Shown here: positions 22,379 through 32,633 of the stretch, one piece after another
How positions within the stretch are numbered: position 1 is the stretch's first letter
Layout: each line of letters opens with the position of its first letter
Origin: Sulfitobacter noctilucicola
GTDB lineage: Bacteria > Pseudomonadota > Alphaproteobacteria > Rhodobacterales > Rhodobacteraceae
DNA: 64,000 nt
Reading direction: 5' to 3'
Assembly: GCF_000622385.1 (NCBI RefSeq)
Contig: NZ_JASD01000008.1
Coordinates: 3,323,168 to 3,387,167, forward strand
Translations under genes and position numbers: made by a program
Notes under the pieces: generated by a model
What the model was told of the DNA's origin: nothing
The model's input: the letters and a program-made list of their open reading frames with translations, nothing else
Databases searched by the model: none

Positions 22379-24763
22379 TTAGAACTGGGTACGAAGCGTA
22401 ACCTCAAAGGACTGCTCTTTATCGAACTCTTCGCTCTTCAACGCTTTGGATACGTTGAACTGCAACGGACCAACGGGGGTTTCCCAGAAAAGTGATAAAC
22501 CGATGACGTGCCGGAATGATCCACCCTCACCCTGAATATCGCCGCCGTTAAAGTTCACGTCGTCCAAATCCCAAAGGTTGCCAACATCGTAGAAGACGCC
22601 GCCGGAAATCCCGTATTCCTCTGGCAGACCAAGGGGGAATTCAGCCTCAAACCGGGCCGCCACATACAGGTTACCGCCCAGAGGGTCATCCGCAGTGCCG
22701 CTTACATCCCGTGGACCAATGCCGCCAGGCTCAAACCCGCGTATGATGGAAGGGCCGAGCACGAAGCGATCGACAACACGGCTGTTGCCTTCCATCCATG
22801 CCAGTGCCCCCCCCTCAAGCGTTGCACGCAGGGTCACTTCCTCATTGAAAATCCGTTTTTCGCCAGTCACACGGCCTACAGATTTGATGAACCGGCTATC
22901 GCCACCCAACCCGGCGAAATCCTGGCTGAACTGGAACAAAACGCCAGCAGTCGGGTCGAGACCTGTGCGGCGGGTGTCATAAGTATACTCATAGCCGATG
23001 GCGGAGGACCATTGCGGCCCTGCCGCAATATCATCCGCAATTGTCAGCCCATGCTCGATCGGATCGCGCTCAAGTACTTCGATTTCTTCTGCTGTGTACC
23101 GCAGCTGTAAACGTCCGTTTTCGCTGACCGGGAACGCCAAAGACGGCTGAAAAATCAACCGGTTGGTATCAAAGGACGCAAAGCTTGAGCTGGTTTCGGC
23201 ATAATCGATGTTCAGACCAAGCGCCACATCGCGGCCAAGGAAGGACGGCTCAACAAAATTAAGACCATAACGCGTGGCCTCGGAGGCGGTCGAAACCGTC
23301 AGGGCAAGCCGCTGGCCGCGCCCGAGGAAGTTCTCTTCGGCAAAGCTGATTGCGACACCGAAACCGTCGCTGCTTGAGAATGAGCCACCAAAGTTGAGCG
23401 AGCCGGTAGGTTTTTCTTCAACGTCAACGTCGATGACAACCTGCTCGCCGCTGCTGCCTTCGCGGGCATTCACTTCGGCAGTTTCAAAGTAGTTGAGGGC
23501 GCGGATACGCTCTGCCGCCTGACGGATTTCGCGCGGATTGAAGGGGTCGCCTTCAACGCTGTCGAACTGACGGCGCACAACGCGGTCGAGCGTTGTTGTG
23601 TTGCCCTCAATGTCGATCCGCTCGACGAAGACACGCTCACCGCGGCTGATGACGTAAGTCACGTCCAGCGTCAGGTCACGTTCGTTGCGGGTCACGCGTG
23701 GTTCAACGCGCATAAAGTCGACACCATCACGGATAGCCTGACGTTCAAGACGGGCGATATCCGCTTCTACAATCGTCGGGGAATAGATGGCACCGGGGCG
23801 TACTTTGACGATTTTGCGGTATGCTGCTGCATCAACATTCGGCATCTCAGAAACAAGATCGATCGCGCCAAATTTGAACTGCTGACCCTCGGTGATGTTG
23901 TAGGATACGAAAAAGCCGTCACGCTCTTGTGTCAGTTCACCGTTCACAGCCGTTGTGCGCATATCGACATACCCGCGCGACAGATAGAAATCACGCAGCA
24001 ACTGCTTGTCCACATCAACCTGTTCTTCACGAAATGTATCGCGGCGGACCAGACGGCGGAAAAGTCCGGCCTGTTTGGTGCCCAGAACGCGACGCAGACG
24101 ACGGTCGGAATACTTGCGGTTGCCCACAAAGCTCAGCCGCTCGACTTCGACGTTGTCGCCTTCGAAGATTTCAAACACCAGATCAACACGGTTCTGATTG
24201 CGTTTGATGATGCGTGGCTGCACGCGGGCTGCGACACGGCCATCGGCACTATAGGCCTCTGCGATGGCAGCGGCATCAGCCTCGGCCTGTGCCGGATTAA
24301 ACACGCGCCGCTCTGTTGTCTCGACCAGCGCACCCAAGGCATCATCCTTGATCCGTTGGTTGCCTTCAAACCGGACGCGATTAACCGTTGGCAGCTCAAC
24401 CACGTTGATAACGAGGGTGCCACCGCGCGGCTCAATCTCTACGGTTTCGAACAAACCGGAGGACTGTAGCGATTGAAACGCGTCATTGAGTTGCCCGCCA
24501 GAGACCCGCTGACCACGACTGATTCCGGCCTGACGCAGGATGGCGGCATCGCCGATCCGTTCGTTGCCGTTGATCTGTACGCTGTTGAATTGATACTGCT
24601 GCGCATCTACCGGCGCACCAGGCACCAGCCAAGCCACTGATAACAGAACACTAAACGATGCGCTGCGAATTGCGTTACGATAATTTGTCGGCTTTGCCTG
24701 CTCAAAAGGCACACCGCCCCGCGTGCTCAGTCCCATGGTTACAACCCACTCTTTAGACTTCAT
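22379..24763 (-). CDS. bamA: Outer membrane protein assembly factor BamA
   Basis: BamA, about 794 residues: a signal segment (FSVLLSVAWLVPGAPVDAQ), five POTRA domains (residues about 50-450), then a 16-strand Omp85 barrel ending in the aromatic signature TLRTQF. It inserts beta-barrel proteins in the outer membrane. The ATG at 24763 is chosen because CAGGA lies 8 bases upstream; ATGs at 24790 and 24736 are also open. The unusually long stretch before the signal helix means the exact start is uncertain. Confidence 0.96.
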   Translation of the reverse strand: MKSKEWVVTMGLSTRGGVPFEQAKPTNYRNAIRSASFSVLLSVAWLVPGAPVDAQQYQFNSVQINGNERIGDAAILRQAGISRGQRVSGGQLNDAFQSLQSSGLFETVEIEPRGGTLVINVVELPTVNRVRFEGNQRIKDDALGALVETTERRVFNPAQAEADAAAIAEAYSADGRVAARVQPRIIKRNQNRVDLVFEIFEGDNVEVERLSFVGNRKYSDRRLRRVLGTKQAGLFRRLVRRDTFREEQVDVDKQLLRDFYLSRGYVDMRTTAVNGELTQERDGFFVSYNITEGQQFKFGAIDLVSEMPNVDAAAYRKIVKVRPGAIYSPTIVEADIARLERQAIRDGVDFMRVEPRVTRNERDLTLDVTYVISRGERVFVERIDIEGNTTTLDRVVRRQFDSVEGDPFNPREIRQAAERIRALNYFETAEVNAREGSSGEQVVIDVDVEEKPTGSLNFGGSFSSSDGFGVAISFAEENFLGRGQRLALTVSTASEATRYGLNFVEPSFLGRDVALGLNIDYAETSSSFASFDTNRLIFQPSLAFPVSENGRLQLRYTAEEIEVLERDPIEHGLTIADDIAAGPQWSSAIGYEYTYDTRRTGLDPTAGVLFQFSQDFAGLGGDSRFIKSVGRVTGEKRIFNEEVTLRATLEGGALAWMEGNSRVVDRFVLGPSIIRGFEPGGIGPRDVSGTADDPLGGNLYVAARFEAEFPLGLPEEYGISGGVFYDVGNLWDLDDVNFNGGDIQGEGGSFRHVIGLSLFWETPVGPLQFNVSKALKSEEFDKEQSFEVTLRTQF

Positions 24764-24813
24764 TGAAATCCTGAGTACGGGAGGTAGCATGGATTGTCAA
24801 AACCAAGACGGCC

Positions 24814-24842
24814 AAAAATGCACTACATCAAGCAGTGCATTT
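24814..24842 (-). terminator. Intrinsic terminator between the 41-residue gene and bamA
   Basis: Perfect 9-base stem AAATGCACT / AGTGCATTT (24816-24842), followed on the minus strand by a short T run. It lies 33 bases after the stop of the small gene at 24875 and just ahead of bamA, so bamA must have its own promoter or depend on read-through. Confidence 0.7.
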
Positions 24843-24874
24843 CAAATTTTCGTCAATATCGAGGGATCGGGCGC

Positions 24875-25000
24875 TTAAAGCGTACCGATGAACGCACCGG
24901 CCGCAAGCGCCAACGCGATTGTCGCGATATAGAGCGCACGGTCCCAGTTGAGATCCAGAAGCAGGCTCAGGCCGCGATATGAAGTTTGGATGGTTTGCAT
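24875..25000 (-). CDS. Small single-pass membrane protein, 41 residues, between rseP and bamA
   Basis: A frame of 41 codons from ATG 25000, with CTGAGGA about 8 bases upstream. The product begins MQTIQTSYRGLSLLLDLNW, then a hydrophobic Ala-rich helix (IATIALALAAGAFIGTL) to the end. The topology is one C-terminal membrane helix after an amphipathic segment. A terminator hairpin follows. It sits inside the conserved rseP-bamA interval, on the same strand. I recall similar short proteins in Rhodobacteraceae genomes but know of no function. Confidence 0.75.
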   Translation of the reverse strand: MQTIQTSYRGLSLLLDLNWDRALYIATIALALAAGAFIGTL

Positions 25001-25144
25001 CGTATTTTCCTCAGGTTTGAAGAAGACTTAACGACAGAATAAGGCACTCGTTTGACAGAATGCGGCGAGAATAAGGCATTTTGCCTTATCTCCAATTTTT
25101 CAGGACATCTTATTGGATGTTCCAGGGCGGTTGCCCTACCCCGA

Positions 25145-26491
25145 TCAGGGACAGAACAGGTCGTTTCCTAGTGCGAAAACCATCAGCGACAGAACCAGCG
25201 CCAGACCGATGGTCATCAATACGCGCAACGCCTTGTCGCTTGGTGGCTTACCAGTCACCGCTTCATAAGCGTAGAAAGTCAGATGTCCGCCATCGAGCGC
25301 CGGTACAGGGAACAAGTTCAGCAGGCCAACGGCGGTACTCAGTACAGCAATAAAGTAGATGAAGGACGTGGCACCCTGGCTCGCCATCGCACCTGACGCC
25401 TGCGCAATGCCGACAGGACCGCTCAGATTACATGTGCTGATGTTGCCGACAATCATTTCGCGCAGACCGTTGATAGAGCCGGTGATGATCCGCCATGTGT
25501 TCTCTACACCGCCAACCAGCGCCTCACCCACACCCGGCGTGTCAGTCGCTGCCTCAAACGCCATGCCGCCGGAGATACCGATCCGCAAGGCTCGCTTGAA
25601 CGACCCGTCCGCCTGTGGCTCGTCCACGGATTTGGGGGTCATCTGGAAGTTGAGCGTTTCGCCCTCGCGCCAGACTGTCAGCGCCAAAGGGGCACCTTCC
25701 GAACTTTCCACTGCGTCTTTCAGCTGGGAAAATGCGTATACATCTTCTCCCTCGATGCCTGTGATAACGTCACCGGGGCGCAATCCGGCAGAGATTGCCG
25801 CAGATTGTGGCACAACTTGCAGCACCAGAGGCGGCAGCAGATACGGTCCTTGAACGGAAATTTCACGCCCCTCGCGGCGCACATCATATGTCAATATCGG
25901 CTCCTTGGGGAGCGACTGAACAAAGGTGCTATAGGCTGGATCAGAGTCCGGAATTGCAGTGCCTTCAACAGCGACGATTTCATCACCCGCCATGAGTTCG
26001 CCCGCGCCTTGCGGCAATGCCCGTACTTCGCCAACGGTCAACGGGTCACGTGCCACGCCTGTAGAAAAAGCCACAGCAAAAAAGATCAGGATCGACATGG
26101 CAAAGTTGAACGCAGGTCCGGCAGCCACGGTCAGCGCGCGCGCCCAAAGCGGGGCACCATGCATGGTGTGACGTGCCGCTTTCGGATCATCAGCCACAGC
26201 AGCCATCGCAGCCTCGTCTTTGCCGGATGCAGCGTTGGCATCACCTGCAAATTTGACATAGCCGCCAAAGGGAAGTGCCGCTATTTGCCAGATCGTGCCG
26301 CGTTTGTCCGTGCCTGACCACAGCACCGGACCGAAACCCAGCGAAAACACATCAGCCTTGATGCCGCACCAGCGCCCGACGATGTAGTGGCCGTATTCAT
26401 GGATCGCCACGATTACCGAAAGTGCCACGACAAACGCAACCAAAGTCCAGATCAAACCGCCAAATTGCGGCAACAGCCCAACAATATCCAA
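25145..26491 (-). CDS. rseP: Site-2 intramembrane protease RseP
   Basis: RseP, 448 residues. The zinc motif HEYGH is at residues 31-35 in the first membrane helix; two PDZ domains occupy about residues 130-290; the third zinc ligand Asp is in LNLFPVPALDGGHL near the C-terminus. It cleaves membrane anchors of regulators such as anti-sigma factors. It lies 4 bases downstream of dxr in the envelope operon. Confidence 0.96.
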   Translation of the reverse strand: MDIVGLLPQFGGLIWTLVAFVVALSVIVAIHEYGHYIVGRWCGIKADVFSLGFGPVLWSGTDKRGTIWQIAALPFGGYVKFAGDANAASGKDEAAMAAVADDPKAARHTMHGAPLWARALTVAAGPAFNFAMSILIFFAVAFSTGVARDPLTVGEVRALPQGAGELMAGDEIVAVEGTAIPDSDPAYSTFVQSLPKEPILTYDVRREGREISVQGPYLLPPLVLQVVPQSAAISAGLRPGDVITGIEGEDVYAFSQLKDAVESSEGAPLALTVWREGETLNFQMTPKSVDEPQADGSFKRALRIGISGGMAFEAATDTPGVGEALVGGVENTWRIITGSINGLREMIVGNISTCNLSGPVGIAQASGAMASQGATSFIYFIAVLSTAVGLLNLFPVPALDGGHLTFYAYEAVTGKPPSDKALRVLMTIGLALVLSLMVFALGNDLFCP

Positions 26492-26495
26492 AACG

Positions 26496-27668
26496 CTACC
26501 CTGCTCTACTGTGAATGGCCGCTTGTGCAGCCTTACGTGCCAGATGGTCTACTTCCAACACGTTATCAAGGGTCATGGTGGCATCAATGTGTCCGTCTGA
26601 TGCACTCATATGGGCCATCGCCTGCTCTACAACTTCTGCCATCTGCACAAAATTTATCGTGCCTGCAATGAAGCCATCCAGCGCTGTTTCCTTGGCTGCG
26701 TTGAAGACCGCGCCCATCATGCCACCAGCCTCCATCGTTTCACGGGCAAGACGCAACGCGGGCCAGCGTTGCTCATCGGGTGCACGGAAATCAAAGGTGC
26801 CGATTGACGCAAGATCAAGCCGTTCCACGGGCAAATGCCTGCGGTCGGGATAATGAAGCGCAAAGCCGATCGCGTGACGCATATCGGGCGGTCCCACATG
26901 GGCCATAAGCGCACCGTCGGCGAACCCCACCAAGGCATGGATCAAGGACTGCGGGTGGACGATGACTTCAATCTGTGAGGCAGAAATGTCAAAGAACTCA
27001 TGTGTTTCAATGACTTCCATTGCTTTGTTGAACATGGAGGCGGAATCGATCGTAATCCGCTGCCCCATGTCCCAATTAGGATGGCTTGACGCCTGATCCA
27101 GTGTGGCACCGGCCAGTTCTTCAATTGGCCAATCACGGAACGCGCCGCCGCTGGCAGTAATAATTATCCGTTCGACCGCTGACATCTGCTCGCCGATCAG
27201 CGCCTGAAAAATGGCGGAATGCTCGCTGTCTACCGGCAGGATCCGGGTGCCATTTGCGCGGGCAGTCTCAAGCATCAATGACCCCGCGCAAACGAGCGAT
27301 TCCTTGTTGGCGAGCGCCAGCGTCGATCCCTGCTCCAGCGCGGCCAAACCCGGTGCCAGACCCGCAGCGCCCACAATTGCCGACATAATCCAGTCTGCCG
27401 GACGCGTCGCACATTCGGTGATGGCCGTTGCCCCCGCTGCGGCCTCTACACCGCTGCCCTTAAGTGCATCACGCAAGTCAGGCAGCAACGCTTCGTCCGC
27501 TGTTACCGCAACATCCGCTTTCAGCTTGATGGCGTCCGATGCCAGCTGAGCGATATTATTTGCGCCGGTAAGGGCCACCACATCATAGTCCTGCGGTGCG
27601 CGGGCAATAAGATCAATGGTGTTCTGCCCGATGGAACCCGTTGCCCCAAGGATACTGACCTTGCGCAC
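26496..27668 (-). CDS. dxr: 1-deoxy-D-xylulose 5-phosphate reductoisomerase
   Basis: Dxr, 390 residues, the committed step of the MEP isoprenoid pathway. The NADPH site GATGSIGQNT is near residue 8; the metal-binding and substrate residues are in LPVDSEHSAIFQAL and SGGAFRDWPIEEL. Full length. It lies 5 bases after cdsA, feeding undecaprenyl phosphate synthesis together with the neighbouring uppS. Confidence 0.98.
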   Translation of the reverse strand: MRKVSILGATGSIGQNTIDLIARAPQDYDVVALTGANNIAQLASDAIKLKADVAVTADEALLPDLRDALKGSGVEAAAGATAITECATRPADWIMSAIVGAAGLAPGLAALEQGSTLALANKESLVCAGSLMLETARANGTRILPVDSEHSAIFQALIGEQMSAVERIIITASGGAFRDWPIEELAGATLDQASSHPNWDMGQRITIDSASMFNKAMEVIETHEFFDISASQIEVIVHPQSLIHALVGFADGALMAHVGPPDMRHAIGFALHYPDRRHLPVERLDLASIGTFDFRAPDEQRWPALRLARETMEAGGMMGAVFNAAKETALDGFIAGTINFVQMAEVVEQAMAHMSASDGHIDATMTLDNVLEVDHLARKAAQAAIHSRAG

Positions 27669-27673
27669 GCGCC

Positions 27674-28462
27674 CTAACCCAGACCGGGCGGGAAGCCGAT
27701 AAAGCGACCAATCACGAGCAAAAACATCGCCGCACCCAGCATGCCGTCAAACCGATCCATCAGCCCACCATGTCCGGGGATCAGGTTCGAGCTGTCTTTG
27801 ACGCCCATCTTCCGCTTCATCCCGGATTCCGCGATGTCGCCCATCTGCGATGCCATCGAAACCGCGATGGAGACGCCCATAAGCTGCACGCCGGCGCCTG
27901 TGTTGATTGAGAATAAGATCCCCACAAACGCTGCACCTATCCAGCCTGCGATGGTGCCCGCCCATGTTTTCTTGGGACTGACAGCAGGCCAGAATTTCGG
28001 ACCACCGATAATACGTCCCGCAAAATAGCCAACAACATCAGTGGCAACGACAACCAGAACAAGCCACAACATCCAGCCAAAGCCCAGATCATCACGCACC
28101 TGCATCATGCCATAGCCTGCCAGCAGGATCATGACGGAAAAGCTCATGTAGACGGTGCGGTTCCGCTCCATCGTCCCGAAACCGATCATCGCCGGAGCCA
28201 GTAACAACGGCAAAGCAAGACCTACAGGTAAATATATGGCAAGGAACAGCGTCAGACCCGTCAGGATCCCCAACTGCAACTGAAGATATTTCACACCGGG
28301 GCGCAGCATACCGACTAGCTCCCAGACCATCGTGCCACAGATCAATGCAACCAGCAGATGGAAAATATGCCCGCCTAGGGCGATCCCTGCGAGGCCGATC
28401 ACCACCATCGCGGCGCCTGCACCCATGCGGGCTTTCAGATCAGACCAGTTCTGCGTACTCAT
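27674..28462 (-). CDS. cdsA: Phosphatidate cytidylyltransferase
   Basis: CdsA, 262 residues, with about eight membrane helices; makes CDP-diacylglycerol for phospholipids. The signature near the C-terminus (KRKMGVKDSSNLIPGHGGLM then DRFD) contains the catalytic acidic residues, and SPKKTWAGTIAG precedes it. It follows uppS by 9 bases in the envelope operon. Confidence 0.96.
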   Translation of the reverse strand: MSTQNWSDLKARMGAGAAMVVIGLAGIALGGHIFHLLVALICGTMVWELVGMLRPGVKYLQLQLGILTGLTLFLAIYLPVGLALPLLLAPAMIGFGTMERNRTVYMSFSVMILLAGYGMMQVRDDLGFGWMLWLVLVVVATDVVGYFAGRIIGGPKFWPAVSPKKTWAGTIAGWIGAAFVGILFSINTGAGVQLMGVSIAVSMASQMGDIAESGMKRKMGVKDSSNLIPGHGGLMDRFDGMLGAAMFLLVIGRFIGFPPGLG

Positions 28463-28471
28463 CCCAGCTCC

Positions 28472-29230
28472 TTACTTTTTCACACCGCCAAAGCGACGGT
28501 CACGGCCACCGTAGGCCGCACAAAGCGCACCGAATTCCGCACGCGAGAAATCAGGCCAGAGAGTGTCGATAAATTCGTATTCGGCATAAGCCGACTGCCA
28601 CAGCAGAAAGTTTGAAATGCGTGCTTCACCGCTTGTACGGATTACCAGATCCGGATCGGGCAAAACATAAGTATCTAAGTACTTTGGAAGCGTCTCTTCA
28701 TCCACCTTGTGGGGGTCAAGAAGCCCAGATGCCACGTCTTGCGCAAGGCGCTGTGTCGCCCGTGCCACTTCATCACGCCCACCGTAGTTCAATGCAATCG
28801 TCAGGTTAACGTTGTCATTGTGCTCAGTCGCTTCTTCAAGCTGGTTCATCAGCTTGATTAGCTTGTCGTCCAACTTGTCACGATCCCCGATGAATCGCAC
28901 CCTTACACCACGATCGCGCAATGAGCGGAGCTCTTTGGCGATGTAGCGACGAAACAGGCTCATCAAACCAGCGATTTCGACCTGCGTGCGTTTCCAGTTC
29001 TCTGTCGAGAAGGCAAAGATGGTAAGATATTTGACACCGAAATCGGGACAAGCCTCAACAATCTCGCGCACGCGCTTTGCGCCTGCGTGATGGCCAAAAA
29101 GCCTGGGCCGCCCGCGCTGTGTGGCCCAGCGTCCGTTGCCATCCATGATGATGGCAACATGGCGCGGACAGCCTTCAACCCTGTCGGGTGAATGTGGGGC
29201 AGCGACGGTAATATTCGCAGGCTGGGTCAT
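28472..29230 (-). CDS. uppS: Isoprenyl (undecaprenyl diphosphate) synthase
   Basis: A cis-prenyltransferase of 252 residues that builds the C55 lipid carrier for peptidoglycan and LPS. The diphosphate-binding motif IMDGNGRWA is near residue 28; FAFSTENWKR and TSGEARISNFLLWQSAYAE are the other family blocks. Cytoplasmic, dimeric in known members. Between frr (85 bases upstream) and cdsA. Confidence 0.97.
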   Translation of the reverse strand: MTQPANITVAAPHSPDRVEGCPRHVAIIMDGNGRWATQRGRPRLFGHHAGAKRVREIVEACPDFGVKYLTIFAFSTENWKRTQVEIAGLMSLFRRYIAKELRSLRDRGVRVRFIGDRDKLDDKLIKLMNQLEEATEHNDNVNLTIALNYGGRDEVARATQRLAQDVASGLLDPHKVDEETLPKYLDTYVLPDPDLVIRTSGEARISNFLLWQSAYAEYEFIDTLWPDFSRAEFGALCAAYGGRDRRFGGVKK

Positions 29231-29315
29231 GGATGCCGTACTTCCTGATTGCGATCCGGAATTCCGCGCATGGTCAGCGCAACCCCCTCACTTAGATGCC
29301 TGTTGAGACGCGGGA

Positions 29316-29879
29316 TCAAACCTGCATGATCTCCGCTTGTTTCACCTCAAGCTGTTCATCCACCATAGAGGTGAATTTGTTGGTCAGGTCCTGCATCTCG
29401 GATTCCCAGATCTTCTGATCGTCCTCGGACATGCCGTCGGCCTTGGCCTTTTTGATCTGATCCATGCCATCGCGCCGGATGTTACGGATCGAGACGCGGG
29501 CGTTTTCAGCGTAAGTACCCGCAACTTTAGTCAACTGGGTGCGGCGCTCCTCGTTAAGCTCGGGGATCGGCAACATGATGATCGTGCCGTTGAGCTGCGG
29601 GTTTATGCCCAGACCGCTTTCACGGATGGCTTTTTCAACCTTGCCAACCAGACCTTTGTCCCAAACGTTGATCGTTACCATACGCGGTTCTGGCACGTTC
29701 ACGGTGCCGACCTGATTGATCGGCGTCATGGAACCATAGGCATCCACCATCACCGGCTCCAGCATGGAGGCGGACGCGCGACCCGTTCGGAGTGACGCAA
29801 ATTCGGTTCTGAGTGACGCGATGGCACCATTCATCCGACGCTCAAGGTCGTCGGTATCCAGCATAAAGTCTTCTGACAT
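29316..29879 (-). CDS. frr: Ribosome recycling factor
   Basis: RRF, 187 residues, splits post-termination ribosomes with EF-G. It has the three-helix-bundle text [45 protein letters not shown] and [11 protein letters not shown]. The ATG follows GGACAACTCCCC. Located after pyrH by about 120 bases, the standard pyrH-frr order. Confidence 0.98.
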   Translation of the reverse strand: MSEDFMLDTDDLERRMNGAIASLRTEFASLRTGRASASMLEPVMVDAYGSMTPINQVGTVNVPEPRMVTINVWDKGLVGKVEKAIRESGLGINPQLNGTIIMLPIPELNEERRTQLTKVAGTYAENARVSIRNIRRDGMDQIKKAKADGMSEDDQKIWESEMQDLTNKFTSMVDEQLEVKQAEIMQV

Positions 29880-30000
29880 GGGGAGTTGTCCTGTGGAATT
29901 TTGTTCTTAAGCCTGTTTCTTACCTGTTATAGCCTTCTGTGCCTCGCGGCAACTGTTTGACCAGTTTACCGCGCACACGGCGAGGCAATTACACGCTCAA

Positions 30001-30729
30001 TCAGCCTTGGACGCGGGTATATGTCCCCTCGCCCGCAAGAATGCCGCGGAAGCCACCCGGCTCATCCAGCGAGAACACGATGATCGGCAGATTATTATCG
30101 CGGGCCAGAGCAATCGCCGAGGCGTCCATTACGCCAAGGCGCTTTTGCAGCACATCATCATAGCTGACCGTGTCATACCGCGTGGCATCGTCATGCTTGG
30201 CCGGGTCCTTGTCATAAACACCGTCTACCTTGGTTCCCTTAAAGATTGCTTCACAAGACATCTCGTTTGCACGCAAAGTCGCAGCGGTGTCGGTAGTGAA
30301 ATACGGGTTTCCTGTTCCGGCCGCAAAGATGCACACACGCTTCTTCTCAAGGTGGCGCACGGCGCGGCGGCGGATATACGGCTCTGCCACCTCATTCATC
30401 GTGATCGCGGAAATGACCCGTGTGTGGATGCCAAGGCTTTCGAGCGAAGACTGCATCGCGAGCGCGTTCATCACCGTAGCAAGCATGCCCATATAGTCTG
30501 CCGTCGTACGCTCCATCCCCTGCGCAGAGCCTTGAAGACCGCGAAAGATGTTACCGCCGCCGATCACCATACAAATCTCTACGCCCATCTCGTGTACCGA
30601 TTGAACTTCGCGGGCGATCCGTTCGACCGTTGGCGGATGCAGACCGAAACCCTGGTCTCCCATCAGCGCCTCTCCTGAAATCTTGAGCATGACGCGGTCA
30701 AAGGACTTCTGGGAATGATCTGAAGACAT
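30001..30729 (-). CDS. pyrH: UMP kinase
   Basis: PyrH, 242 residues, hexameric UMP kinase of the amino acid kinase fold. It starts [24 protein letters not shown] at ATG 30729; the open frame reaching 30975 runs through the divergent miaA promoter and is not coding. IGGGNIFRG and the C-terminal [19 protein letters not shown] are conserved. It heads the envelope cluster and is divergent from miaA. Confidence 0.97.
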   Translation of the reverse strand: MSSDHSQKSFDRVMLKISGEALMGDQGFGLHPPTVERIAREVQSVHEMGVEICMVIGGGNIFRGLQGSAQGMERTTADYMGMLATVMNALAMQSSLESLGIHTRVISAITMNEVAEPYIRRRAVRHLEKKRVCIFAAGTGNPYFTTDTAATLRANEMSCEAIFKGTKVDGVYDKDPAKHDDATRYDTVSYDDVLQKRLGVMDASAIALARDNNLPIIVFSLDEPGGFRGILAGEGTYTRVQG

Positions 30730-30821
30730 GGGGGCACCTTTCCGGAGGGGTGTTTCAATTTCGCGCAAAATGTCGCAAATGACTGGCATGTTCAATGCGC
30801 GATAAGGGGGGGCGCATATTA

Positions 30822-31706
30822 ATGCCGATATCTGACGCGACTGCGCGGGCTGCTGACGCTGCCCCCTCTGATCTGCCGGTTCTGATTGCGGGCCCGACAG
30901 CATCCGGAAAGTCGGCCTTGGCGCTGGAAATTGCCGCCCGCCAGGGAGGCGTGATTGTGAATGCCGATGCCTCACAGGTCTATGCCTGCTGGCGCGTCAT
31001 CACGGCGCGTCCCTCTGTCGAAGAAGAAGCACAGGCACCGCACGCGCTTTATGGCCATGTGGCCGCATCAGAGGCGTATTCAACTGGCCATTGGCTGCGC
31101 GAGGTTAAGGCGCTGTTGGAAACGGGCATAAGGCCGATCATCGTAGGCGGCACGGGGCTCTATTTCAGTGCGCTGACAAAAGGACTGGCGGATATTCCGA
31201 CAACGCCAGCGGACATCCGTGATCTGGGTGACCGGCTGGAGAGTGACGAAATGCTCGGCAGCCTCGATGCTGCCACCGTGGCGCGCATCGATACGGCAAA
31301 CCGTGCCCGCGTCCAGCGGGCATGGGAGGTGCAACAAACCACCGGTCGCGGCCTGGCAGAGTGGCAAGACAACACGCCTGCCCCGCTTATTCAGCCGAAG
31401 CACTGTCATAGAATAGTTTTCGATGTCGAGAAAAGTTGGCTCAACCAGCGGATCGCGCAGCGTTTCGGCATCATGATGGCGCAGGGCGCTTTGGCAGAAG
31501 TCGAGGCACAACGCAGTGTCTATGATCCCGCTTTGCCTGCGCACCGCGCCATCGGTGTGCCAGAGCTGATGGCCCATCTGGAGGGCCGTTCCACATTGGA
31601 AGAAGCAACCGAACGGGCCATCATTGCGACGCGCCAGTTTGCCAAACGGCAGCGGACGTGGATGCGCAGCAAGATGGCTGACTGGCATAAAATCAGCCTA
31701 CCGTAG
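30822..31706 (+). CDS. miaA: tRNA dimethylallyltransferase MiaA
   Basis: MiaA, 294 residues, adds dimethylallyl to A37 of tRNAs reading U-codons. The P-loop is [11 protein letters not shown]; the tRNA-contact segment [19 protein letters not shown] replaces the commoner DSMQVYR form but keeps the family shape; [10 protein letters not shown] and [13 protein letters not shown] follow. The start at ATG 30822 follows the G-rich site at 30805-30813; an upstream ATG at 30795 is less likely. Confidence 0.95.
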   Translation: MPISDATARAADAAPSDLPVLIAGPTASGKSALALEIAARQGGVIVNADASQVYACWRVITARPSVEEEAQAPHALYGHVAASEAYSTGHWLREVKALLETGIRPIIVGGTGLYFSALTKGLADIPTTPADIRDLGDRLESDEMLGSLDAATVARIDTANRARVQRAWEVQQTTGRGLAEWQDNTPAPLIQPKHCHRIVFDVEKSWLNQRIAQRFGIMMAQGALAEVEAQRSVYDPALPAHRAIGVPELMAHLEGRSTLEEATERAIIATRQFAKRQRTWMRSKMADWHKISLP

Positions 31707-31778
31707 GTATCAATTTAGCGATCATATTTCTTTCTGAAGCCTGTTTCGCAAGCCACGAATATACATTATACGACAAAT

Positions 31779-32576
31779 ATGTTCATGTCGTCCGCTTCTG
31801 GCATTCAGGTCAGATCGCTTGCTCAGTTTTCTCAAGGCCACGATTGGCGCGTACAGCTCGCCCACGACCGAGATGCGCACCTGCTGGTCTGGGTAACGCG
31901 TGGTCAGGGGCGCGTCCTGCTTGACGGCATGCGTCGTGGCGTCGGTGCGCATAATGCTTTGTTCATTCCTGCAGGATCGCTTTTCGCGCTGGATCTGGGG
32001 CGCCAATGCATCGGTCACGTGGTGCAAATCCCCGATGGCAGCCCGTTTCGCCTGCCGGAAATTCCTCGGCATTTGCGGATACGCGAAGTCCAGACCCAAG
32101 GGGCGCTGACCGGCCTGATCGAAGCAACCCTGCGTGAAGAACAAGCGGGCCTTGCCCTGAAAGAGGACGCGCTTGAGGCCCATGCCGCGCTGATGTCGGT
32201 GTGGTTGCGCCGCCAGATCATGCAGGATGAGCACGTCCCCGAAAAGCGTAATGCCGCTGCGCGCCTCAGCCAGCGGTACTGCGCGTTACTGCCCGATAGA
32301 TACCGCAGCGGAGCGCCAATGGCCGACTATGCCAAGACGTTGGATGTAACAGCCACACATCTGACAAGGGCAGTAAAGGCCGCAACCGGCAAGACGGCCG
32401 CAGATCTGCTAACCCAGCGGGTGTTGCACGAAGCGCGCAGACTTTTGCTTGAAACCACCGAGCCTGCGCAGGCTATCGCACGCCACCTGGGCTTCGGCTC
32501 GGCCGCCTACTTCACCCGCTTTATCCAGCACCATACAGGTGTGACGCCCAGCAAATTGCGTGGTGGCACCCGTTAA
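31779..32576 (+). CDS. AraC-family transcriptional regulator
   Basis: A protein of 265 residues. Residues 1-150 form a cupin-like sensor part (LLVWVTRGQGRVLLDGMRRGV); residues 165-262 carry two helix-turn-helix motifs, with the AraC signature ARHLGFGSAAYFTRFIQHHTGVTPSKLR. The ligand is unknown. It precedes the Opp/Dpp transporter genes on the same strand but is separated by over 300 bases, so control of the transporter is only a possibility. Confidence 0.88.
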   Translation: MFMSSASGIQVRSLAQFSQGHDWRVQLAHDRDAHLLVWVTRGQGRVLLDGMRRGVGAHNALFIPAGSLFALDLGRQCIGHVVQIPDGSPFRLPEIPRHLRIREVQTQGALTGLIEATLREEQAGLALKEDALEAHAALMSVWLRRQIMQDEHVPEKRNAAARLSQRYCALLPDRYRSGAPMADYAKTLDVTATHLTRAVKAATGKTAADLLTQRVLHEARRLLLETTEPAQAIARHLGFGSAAYFTRFIQHHTGVTPSKLRGGTR

Positions 32577-32633
32577 AGGGCAGTTCTACCCCACCAAGTT
32601 ATCTTCAAGAAATGTCGTTTTCAAACCTGATGC

